The position numbers and the translations under genes are program-made. Positions 1-4,453 of a stretch of DNA of 11,423 bases are shown here, one piece after another (position 1 is the first letter of the stretch; each line of letters opens with the position of its first letter). Under the pieces are notes generated by a model, which was not told the origin of the DNA, searched no databases, and worked only from the letters and a program-made list of their open reading frames with translations. Origin of the DNA: Euryarchaeota archaeon UBA438 (GTDB lineage Archaea > Thermoplasmatota > Poseidoniia > Poseidoniales > Thalassarchaeaceae); assembly GCA_002504435.1 (NCBI GenBank), contig DAQP01000040.1:1-11423 (forward strand), given 5' to 3'.

Positions 1-95
1 CTTGAGACAGCGCGGCGACCGACCGGGGTGTTATCAGCGTTCCCCTGTGAGAGGCTTCTTTGGGATAGTAGGCGTAGATTGCATTATTTGCTGAA
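1..95. other. unassigned window edge
   Basis: No gene can be assigned here. Plus-strand frames 1 and 2 are open from the edge and stop at about position 97 and 92, so the end of a gene from outside the window is possible. The roughly 30 residues readable in either frame match no family I recognise. No tRNA-like fold was seen. The end of the neighbouring membrane-protein gene (stop 96-98, minus strand) faces this stretch. Confidence 0.3.
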
Positions 96-398
96 TTAAT
101 CGTGTCTGCTAATTGAAATCCTGATCATCATCAACGTTAGCACTGCATACAGAGCGGGAGAGATAGCCAACAATCCTGTGATTGCCAGTGATGTTGATTG
201 CCTCATGGCGTCAAGAGTTGTCGATACCTCGGGGCTCGCCTCCAATGAGAGAAACAGTCCGAGGCCCGTGATGATCAATGAATATGCGACTAGAGGGAGG
301 GTTTTGTGGTAAGGGTGATGGGCAGAAATTATGTTGACTAGAACCAATATTGAGCCGAGTATTAAGGCCCCAGAAAATGTCAGGAGTAATTCTGTCAT
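96..398 (-). CDS. small membrane protein, unknown function
   Basis: 100 residues that I do not recognise. The chain is strongly hydrophobic, with three likely transmembrane segments at about residues 4-24, 34-51 and 70-93. The short loops carry His/Tyr/Lys (HHPYHK, residues 27-32) and acidic residues, and the C-terminus is basic and polar (RISISRHD). The ATG at 398 follows the TAG stop of the upstream membrane protein with no spacer (TAGATG), so the two are almost certainly co-transcribed and translationally coupled, and probably form a complex. The spacing and small size recall subunits of multi-subunit membrane complexes, but no family motif supports a specific assignment. A cation-antiporter-type subunit was considered and not supported. 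Confidence 0.65.
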   Translation of the reverse strand: MTELLLTFSGALILGSILVLVNIISAHHPYHKTLPLVAYSLIITGLGLFLSLEASPEVSTTLDAMRQSTSLAITGLLAISPALYAVLTLMMIRISISRHD

Positions 399-938
399 CT
401 ACTCATCCTCCATTTTCCCAAGATTCCTAGATAGAACTGTTGTGACATAGATCTTCTCACTTTCAGAAAGAGGCTCTACGGTCTCATTACTTTGTGGGCG
501 CGTCTCTACTATCCTAACTACCAAGACATGGATTACGACTATGGCCAATAGGCCAAGAATGGTGACTACGGTGGAAAATATGTCGTGCCTAAATGGTTCG
601 GAATACGTCAGCATGATGTACCAAGATAGTGCAACAATTGACCATCCGGCGAATAGGTAAGCAGGCTTGGTGACATCGTATATTGGTGCGCCCTTGGACA
701 ATGTGTAGCATCCTAACAGACCGGGTACGGCCCAATATAGGGTTTGATTGAGTGTTGTCGAAGCAATTAGCTCATTGGCTTCAAGTCCTTCTGGCGAGAA
801 AAAGGCCAGAGCTAGGCCGAAAAGAGCTAGCGGGTACCCGATTTTAGACCTGGAGAATGCTGGGCCCATCCTGCCCATTGAGAAGCCGCAGACTAGGAGG
901 AAAAGGCCGATCCACCACTGCAGCCACCACTCAGTCAC
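399..938 (-). CDS. multi-pass membrane protein, unknown function
   Basis: 179 residues that I do not recognise. The start is GTG at 938, chosen because a hydrophobic segment begins within a few residues (TEWWLQWWIGLFLL) and there is no clear alternative. Likely membrane segments lie near residues 8-23, 34-49, 68-83, 93-110 and 122-144. A polar, acidic C-terminal tail (about 145-179) ends in KMEDE and is probably cytoplasmic. No catalytic motif is visible. No Shine-Dalgarno sequence precedes the GTG, so the message may have a very short leader. The gene is the first of a two-gene unit with the 100-residue membrane protein and is divergent from the ribosomal protein operon. The opposite strand also has an open frame (748-1071), but the hydrophobic periodicity favours this strand. 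Confidence 0.65.
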   Translation of the reverse strand: MTEWWLQWWIGLFLLVCGFSMGRMGPAFSRSKIGYPLALFGLALAFFSPEGLEANELIASTTLNQTLYWAVPGLLGCYTLSKGAPIYDVTKPAYLFAGWSIVALSWYIMLTYSEPFRHDIFSTVVTILGLLAIVVIHVLVVRIVETRPQSNETVEPLSESEKIYVTTVLSRNLGKMEDE

Positions 939-954
939 AGGTCTGCGAGGAGGG

Positions 955-979
955 CTTGATTCAAGTTGTTTTTTCTTGA
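955..979. repeat. CTTGA/TCAAG half-sites in divergent intergenic region
   Basis: Three copies of the same 5-mer in alternating orientation: CTTGA (955-959), TCAAG (961-965) and CTTGA (975-979). The first pair makes an 11-base palindrome with one central base. The second and third enclose a T6 run (969-974). On the minus strand this A-rich stretch is 30-40 bases ahead of the GTG at 938, where a TATA element would lie. An operator or promoter element for the membrane-protein pair is possible, but no regulator is identified. Confidence 0.3.
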
Positions 980-1027
980 AAGGGTGCTCATTGACAGCAG
1001 AGCGAGTACCGATATGGTTCGATAGAC

Positions 1028-1035
1028 TTCATAAA
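1028..1035 (+). promoter_or_regulatory. TATA-like box of the rpl44e operon
   Basis: TTCATAAA is the most TATA-like sequence between the divergent genes. With the usual archaeal spacing of about 26 bases, transcription would start near 1058, giving a leader of about 25 bases that contains the Shine-Dalgarno site at 1071-1076. This placement is inferred from spacing only. Confidence 0.4.
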
Positions 1036-1053
1036 CGGGCCATCGGTGGCCCG
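1036..1053. promoter_or_regulatory. perfect 7-bp-stem palindrome beside the TATA box
   Basis: CGGGCCA - TCGG - TGGCCCG is a perfect inverted repeat with a 7-base arm and a 4-base spacer. It begins one base after the TATA-like box and lies before the inferred transcription start. That is a typical place for an archaeal repressor operator. If transcription started further upstream it would instead form a GC-rich hairpin in the leader. The palindrome is certain; its function is inferred. Confidence 0.45.
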
Positions 1054-1070
1054 CCTCGCTACACTGCATA

Positions 1071-1076
1071 GAGGTG
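1071..1076 (+). promoter_or_regulatory. Shine-Dalgarno site setting the L44e start
   Basis: GAGGTG complements the usual 16S 3' end (ATCACCTCC) and lies six bases before ATG 1083. A GTG at 1074 in the same frame falls inside this motif, so the longer reading with three extra residues is unlikely. Confidence 0.7.
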
Positions 1077-1082
1077 CAACAT

Positions 1083-1364
1083 ATGGTCAAGATGCCAAGG
1101 AAGGTAATGCGATACAGTCCCTCTGCTGGCAAGCATACGGAGCACACCGTAGAACGTGTCAAGAAGAGGCGTGCTAGCGAGTTGAAGTGGGGGCAAAGGA
1201 GATTCAGAAAGGTTACATCCGGATACAGGGGTTTCCCCCGACCAAAGCCTTCTGGTGAGAAGCCGACTAAGAGAGTTAACTTGGTTTACAGGTGTACTGA
1301 AACTGGAAAAGCACATTCACCAAGAGGGAAGAGGGCGAGGAAGTTCGAATTGGTGGATAAGTGA
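1083..1364 (+). CDS. rpl44e: large ribosomal subunit protein L44e (eL42), zinc site degenerate
   Basis: 93 residues, the normal size for archaeal L44e. The protein sits near the E site of the large subunit. The family signature is clear: MPRKVMRY at the N-terminus, HTEH at 18-21, WGQRRFRKVTSGYRGFPRPKP (36-56), KRVNLVYRC (63-71) and a basic end. Canonical archaeal L44e binds zinc through Y-C-P-x-C near the N-terminus and R-C-x-x-C near residue 71. Here those positions are Ser12, Ala15, Cys71 and Thr74, so three of four ligands are gone and zinc binding is not expected. First gene of the translation operon. The TGA stop overlaps the GAGGTG ribosome site (1363-1368) of rps27e, so the two are coupled. 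Identity is secure; only the metal site is unusual. Confidence 0.95.
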   Translation: MVKMPRKVMRYSPSAGKHTEHTVERVKKRRASELKWGQRRFRKVTSGYRGFPRPKPSGEKPTKRVNLVYRCTETGKAHSPRGKRARKFELVDK

Positions 1365-1373
1365 GGTGAAAAA

Positions 1374-1544
1374 GTGGCTGGTAGATTCCTGAATGTTAGT
1401 TGCCGTGACTGCGGTGCGGAAACCAAGATTTTCGAGAGGGCCTCCACAGCGATATCTTGCTCAGTTTGCGGTGCGACACTAGCCAGCCCACTTGGAGGGA
1501 AGGCTGACCTGTCGGGAAGCACCATAGTGGATGTCCTCGAGTGA
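1374..1544 (+). CDS. rps27e: small ribosomal subunit protein S27e (eS27)
   Basis: 56 residues from a GTG start at 1374. S27e is a small zinc-ribbon protein of the 30S subunit. The four zinc ligands are all present as C10-x2-C13 and C29-x2-C32. The conserved core follows: a FLNVSC-type strand at 5-10, then a GATLASPLGGKADL segment (33-46), which matches the family's C-G-x-x-L-x-x-P-x-G-G-K-A pattern, and a short end IVDVLE. The start is chosen from GAGGTG at 1363-1368, five bases upstream and overlapping the rpl44e stop codon. L44e next to S27e is a standard archaeal gene order. Unlike its neighbour, this protein keeps its complete metal site. Confidence 0.93.
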   Translation: MAGRFLNVSCRDCGAETKIFERASTAISCSVCGATLASPLGGKADLSGSTIVDVLE

Positions 1545-1557
1545 AGGGGGCATCTAA

Positions 1558-2349
1558 TTGGCAGTAGAAGGAGAAGGGGATTGGCCCGAAGAAGGGGATC
1601 TTCTGATTTGCACAGTCAAGGACATCAAACAGAATGGGGCATACCTCACTCTTGACGGATACGACGGCCAGGAGGGTTTCGTATTCGTTGGAGAGATTGC
1701 AGCTGGATGGGTGAAGAATATCAGAGCCCATGTCAGAGAGGGGCAGAGAGTAGTGGCGAAGGTAATTCAGGTCAAGAAAGACAGGAAGCGTGTGGAGTTG
1801 TCACTAAAAAGCGTCTCAGAAGAGCGCAGAAGGGATACTGTCCAGTCTTGGAAAAATGAGGAGCGGGCTAATCAGATAATGAGAGTGGCCTCGGAAAGAG
1901 TCGGGTGGGACGAAGACAGGACATCGACCATTTCTAGTGAAATGATAGAGGCTTTCGGTACACTCTACGGTGCTCTTGAGGAGTGTGCAATTAGTGAGAC
2001 AGCGCTCTCAGATTCTGGGTTTGAAGGGGACTGGATCGGAGTTGTTACCAGCCTTGCTGTCGAAAATATAGTTCCCCCGTTTGTAGAAATCAGAGGGACA
2101 TTGGACATACAAGTGTGGGGCGAAGAGGGCGTCTATGCAATCAGGGATGCCCTATTGGAGGCAGAAGCTTGCGCTGAGGGCGTGGAGGATGTCACCCTCA
2201 CTTGCCACTACGATGGAGCGCCACATTATCGCGTGGACATCAGGGCGCCTGACTACCAAGCAGCGGAATCGGTGTGGGAGGCAGCTACAAGCGCTGTTGA
2301 GAAGAGGATGTCTTCGGTTGATGGCTCACTATCGATAGAACGCGCTTGA
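1558..2349 (+). CDS. eif2a: translation initiation factor aIF2 alpha subunit
   Basis: 263 residues, normal for archaeal aIF2alpha (about 260-275). Together with beta and gamma it brings initiator Met-tRNA to the small subunit. An N-terminal S1/OB domain spans about 9-85 (GDLLICTVKDIKQNGAYL, GFVFVGEIAAGWVKNIRAHV, then VVAKVIQV and VELSLKSV). A helical middle domain follows at about 86-170, and a C-terminal alpha/beta domain (about 172-263) contains the conserved APHYRVDIRAPDYQAAE segment. The start is TTG at 1558: the S1 domain begins within nine residues, no ATG lies near, and the purine-rich AAGGGGG (1544-1550) sits seven bases upstream. The gene is 13 bases after rps27e in the same operon. 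The usual Ser in the family's G-F-I-H-I-S-E motif is Gly45 here. Confidence 0.93.
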   Translation: MAVEGEGDWPEEGDLLICTVKDIKQNGAYLTLDGYDGQEGFVFVGEIAAGWVKNIRAHVREGQRVVAKVIQVKKDRKRVELSLKSVSEERRRDTVQSWKNEERANQIMRVASERVGWDEDRTSTISSEMIEAFGTLYGALEECAISETALSDSGFEGDWIGVVTSLAVENIVPPFVEIRGTLDIQVWGEEGVYAIRDALLEAEACAEGVEDVTLTCHYDGAPHYRVDIRAPDYQAAESVWEAATSAVEKRMSSVDGSLSIERA

Positions 2350-2411
2350 GCGACGGTTACACCCGTATGGTTCATTGACCCTTCCGCGGGGCAGGTCGAA
2401 TCGGGAATGGC

Positions 2412-2633
2412 ATGGTAAGATCAAAATTGCAATATTGCGAGGCTTGCGAAACATACGGACTCGGTCCAAAATGCGAGAAATGTGGATCCTCTATGACTCC
2501 CCCTTCCCCCCTCAAGTATTCGCCCGAAGACCCGCAAGGTGCCAGGCGGAGACAAAGGCAGGATGCAGGCAGTGATGAATGGGTTGACTCTTTGCCTTCT
2601 GCTGGAAAGGGAGATTCGGAGGAAGAGGATTGA
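2412..2633 (+). CDS. nop10: H/ACA RNP protein Nop10
   Basis: 73 residues. Nop10 is the small zinc-ribbon subunit of the archaeal H/ACA guide-RNP, bridging the pseudouridine synthase Cbf5 and L7Ae for rRNA pseudouridylation. The zinc ribbon is C9-x2-C12 and C21-x2-C24. It is followed by the diagnostic YSPEDP (36-41) and a basic helix ARRRQRQ (44-50). Archaeal Nop10 is usually nearer 55-60 residues; the extra 15-20 form an acidic tail (DSEEED at the end). A start at ATG 2412 fits the family N-terminus, with only a weak GGGA upstream. Its final codons overlap the TTG start of the PAC2 gene by four bases. A 62-base gap separates it from aIF2alpha and shows no other feature. Confidence 0.92.
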   Translation: MVRSKLQYCEACETYGLGPKCEKCGSSMTPPSPLKYSPEDPQGARRRQRQDAGSDEWVDSLPSAGKGDSEEED

Positions 2634-3394
2634 GCAAGACAACTGTATACTGGCTTGTCGGCGATGGCCTTCCTGAGCACTCTGCAATTTTGGAGGCAGT
2701 GCCGGGAGTGGGGAACGTCGGAAAGGTCCTTGTTGACTCTTTAATTTCCAAGCACCCCTCTAGGACCCTTGGATGGATACTTAATCACGACCTCCCCCCT
2801 CACTCCACTCTGGACGAGAAGGGCCTATTGAGGCCTCCAAGACTTGAGATTAGCTCGGTTATTCTCCCAGACGGAAAGACCGTGATTACCATCGGAGGGG
2901 AGCTGCAGCCCATGACGCCAGGCGGGCAACACGAGGTAGCTGAGGCCATTCTTTCATTGGCCAAGGAGGGCTCTACGCCTCAAGTACTAGTTCTGGCCGG
3001 CCTAGCTACAGAAGCTGAAAGCAAGGGCATTCACGTAATTTGCGCGGACGAAGCCGTACGTTCCGCACTTGAGGCTGATGACATCCCAGTGAGTCGTGAA
3101 CAGCCCGAATCAGGCATGATTGGGATTGCAGGGCTCTTGGTCTCACTCTCTCCCATTGTTGGGGTACGCTCCATAGGCCTGGTTGCGGATACAGTGGGCG
3201 CTAGTGCGGATGTACTAGCAGCGAACAGGCTCGCTTCCTGGATCGAGGAGGCATTCGACCTGAAGCTTGATCTGGATCTAGACTCGACTGAGGAGACTGC
3301 CCGGAAGCTACTCGAGACATACGAAGTGGGTGGGACATTGGAAGAGGCCATGGGAGTCGAGGATAATGACTCTCACAGGGACTTCTACGCGTAA
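2630..3394 (+). CDS. PAC2-family proteasome assembly chaperone with HbYX-like tail
   Basis: 254 residues of the PAC2 family (archaeal PbaA/PbaB-like, COG2047 type), which assists or binds 20S proteasome alpha rings. Family marks are the N-terminal P-G-V-G-N-V-G loop (25-31), the segment ISSVILPDGKTVITIGGE, and a central IGIAGLLVSLSPIVGV region. A C-terminal helix-rich part (about 215-254) ends in the residues F-Y-A, which fit the hydrophobic-Tyr-any HbYX motif that docks proteasome partners into alpha-ring pockets. The start is TTG 2630, overlapping the nop10 stop and preceded by GGAGG (2618-2622) with seven bases of spacing. PAC2 after nop10 is a conserved archaeal order. Two stop codons stand in tandem (TAA TAG, 3392-3397). 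The docking function is inferred from the tail alone. Confidence 0.88.
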   Translation: MSKTTVYWLVGDGLPEHSAILEAVPGVGNVGKVLVDSLISKHPSRTLGWILNHDLPPHSTLDEKGLLRPPRLEISSVILPDGKTVITIGGELQPMTPGGQHEVAEAILSLAKEGSTPQVLVLAGLATEAESKGIHVICADEAVRSALEADDIPVSREQPESGMIGIAGLLVSLSPIVGVRSIGLVADTVGASADVLAANRLASWIEEAFDLKLDLDLDSTEETARKLLETYEVGGTLEEAMGVEDNDSHRDFYA

Positions 3395-3406
3395 TAGGGT
3401 GATTGG

Positions 3407-4126
3407 ATGAGAGTTCTACTTGGCAGTGGGGGGATAGGCACCGACGAGCGGAGGAAGCTTTGCATGGATGAGATGGGCGATGCCTTCAGTGGTATTTCTG
3501 AGGTTCTCTTCATCCCCTACGCATCAAATGACCATGAGTCATACTTGGAAGGCGCAAGGAGATTCACGGCGAGTGCCCCCTTCGACCTAGTTGGAATTCA
3601 CGAAGCAGAAGATGAATTAGAGGCAATAAAGGAAGCAAAGGGAATCTACGTTGGGGGCGGTAACTCTTTCCTGCTAATCAGGGACCTACATGAGAAGGGG
3701 CTCATTGAGGCAATCAAGTCCCGTGTTTCTGAGGGTGTCCCCTATGTAGGCATAAGTGCTGGTTCGAACGTGGCATGTCCGACAATGATGACAACGAATG
3801 ACATGCCTGTGGTATTGCCATCGTCATTCGAGGGCTTTGGAATAGTGCCATTCCAAATTAATCCGCATTACCACCCCGGTGGCATACTATGGAGTGAAGG
3901 TGAAGAGATTGTACAGCACTTCGGAGAGACACGTGCAAGGAGGATTGCTGAGTTCCACCAGCACAACCAGACACCAGTGATTGGGCTATTCGAGGGATCT
4001 TTCCTGAGGTGGGATGGTACGTTGGCGACACTGGTAGGTGGTGCGGCCGAGATTTTCTGTGTCGGCGATACGCCATTGAGGGTGGAGCATGGGGCCGTGT
4101 TTGACGGTTCATTATCCCCCAGATGA
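3407..4126 (+). CDS. pepE: peptidase E (alpha-aspartyl dipeptidase, family S51)
   Basis: 239 residues, close to the about 229 of enterobacterial PepE. These enzymes cleave dipeptides with an N-terminal aspartate, using a serine in a nucleophile elbow within a class-I-glutaminase-like fold. The sequence shows YVGGGNSFLL (81-90), the elbow G-I-S117-A-G, TTND132MP, and PFQINPH154Y. The S-D and S-H spacings of 15 and 37 equal those of the Salmonella triad Ser120/Asp135/His157, so an active enzyme is likely. A later P-V-I-G-L-F-E-G-S-F-L-R-W segment (190-202) is also typical. The start is ATG 3407, with GGGTGAT (3397-3403) three bases upstream. It follows the PAC2 gene by 12 bases in the same operon, suggesting that it clears peptides released by proteolysis (inference). 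Its last 15 bases overlap the convergent modifier gene. Confidence 0.92.
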   Translation: MRVLLGSGGIGTDERRKLCMDEMGDAFSGISEVLFIPYASNDHESYLEGARRFTASAPFDLVGIHEAEDELEAIKEAKGIYVGGGNSFLLIRDLHEKGLIEAIKSRVSEGVPYVGISAGSNVACPTMMTTNDMPVVLPSSFEGFGIVPFQINPHYHPGGILWSEGEEIVQHFGETRARRIAEFHQHNQTPVIGLFEGSFLRWDGTLATLVGGAAEIFCVGDTPLRVEHGAVFDGSLSPR

Positions 4127-4312
4127 AACTATTACCAAATCCAATCTGATATCATCCTTGATTACGGATGTGTGCGGGACTATCGTATCTTCGAAAACTG
4201 CGAGAACCGTGGAGGGGGGTATTTCCAGAGTTCTTAGGATCTCTGAAACCGACAGGGGGCCCTCTGATTCGACGACCAGTACTTGTTCCGAGTGCATGAC
4301 CTCGACCCTCAT
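4112..4312 (-). CDS. ubiquitin-like small modifier / ThiS-MoaD-family sulfur carrier
   Basis: 66 residues with the beta-grasp pattern of ThiS, MoaD, Urm1 and archaeal SAMPs: an N-terminal strand (MRVEV), a helix with V-S-E-I-L-R-T-L (22-29), and V-L-A-V-F-E-D-T-I-V-P (36-46), which resembles the V-x-x-N/D-x-x-x-V-P hairpin of ThiS. A last strand ends in the terminal Gly-Gly that is adenylated by an E1-like enzyme. Length and layout resemble Haloferax SAMP2, so roles could be protein conjugation, tRNA thiolation or sulfur transfer. The family cannot be separated further here, and no E1-like or thiamine gene is in the window. Start ATG 4312 has no Shine-Dalgarno site, but a TATA-like element lies about 27 bases upstream, which suggests a leaderless message. 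The last 15 bases overlap the convergent pepE end. Confidence 0.82.
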   Translation of the reverse strand: MRVEVMHSEQVLVVESEGPLSVSEILRTLEIPPSTVLAVFEDTIVPHTSVIKDDIRLDLVIVSSGG

Positions 4313-4334
4313 CAGTTGTCGGCAGGCCAGTCAG

Positions 4335-4343
4335 CCTTATGTC
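4335..4343. promoter_or_regulatory. TATA-like element shared by modifier gene and tRNA-Ser
   Basis: CCTTATGTC on the plus strand reads GACATAAGG on the minus strand. Its centre is about 27 bases from the modifier ATG (4312, minus) and about 29 bases from the tRNA-Ser 5' end (4368, plus). Both distances suit an archaeal TATA box. No other AT-rich element lies in this 55-base gap, so one element probably serves both divergent units. This rests on position and sequence only. Confidence 0.45.
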
Positions 4344-4367
4344 TGATTCGCAGGTGGCGCGTCTGCT

Positions 4368-4453
4368 GCCGAGATCGCATAGCCCGGTATTGCGGTGGAT
4401 TCGAAATCCACTGTCCATTGGACGCGGGGGTTCAAATCCCTCTCTCGGCGCCA
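4368..4453 (+). tRNA. tRNA-Ser (CGA anticodon)
   Basis: The sequence folds as a class II tRNA. The acceptor GCCGAGA (4368-4374) pairs fully with TCTCGGC (4443-4449). The D stem is GCAT/TTGC with one T-T mismatch and a GG in the loop. The anticodon stem is GTGGA/TCCAC with loop TTCGAAA, giving anticodon CGA at 4402-4404, which reads the Ser codon UCG. A long variable arm has a GTCC/GGAC stem, as expected for tRNA-Ser. The T stem is GGGGG/CCCTC around TTCAAAT. The discriminator is G (4450) and CCA is encoded (4451-4453). No intron is present. The CCA directly abuts the reverse-complemented stop codon of the convergent nuclease gene. Confidence 0.96.

Noticed and set aside
748..1071. 107-residue plus-strand frame opposite the 179-residue membrane protein
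   Set aside because: Low-complexity, Arg/Ser/Pro-rich composition typical of a shadow frame; the minus-strand frame shows regular membrane segments.
935..1316. Open frames on the minus strand opposite rpl44e (75 and 85 residues)
   Set aside because: They lie antisense to a well-conserved ribosomal protein gene, have no family resemblance, and the plus strand carries clear ribosome sites.
4368..4453. tRNA-Ser as an integration site with a mobile element beside it
   Set aside because: No integrase, no duplicated tRNA 3' end and no foreign-looking genes next to it were found within the window.
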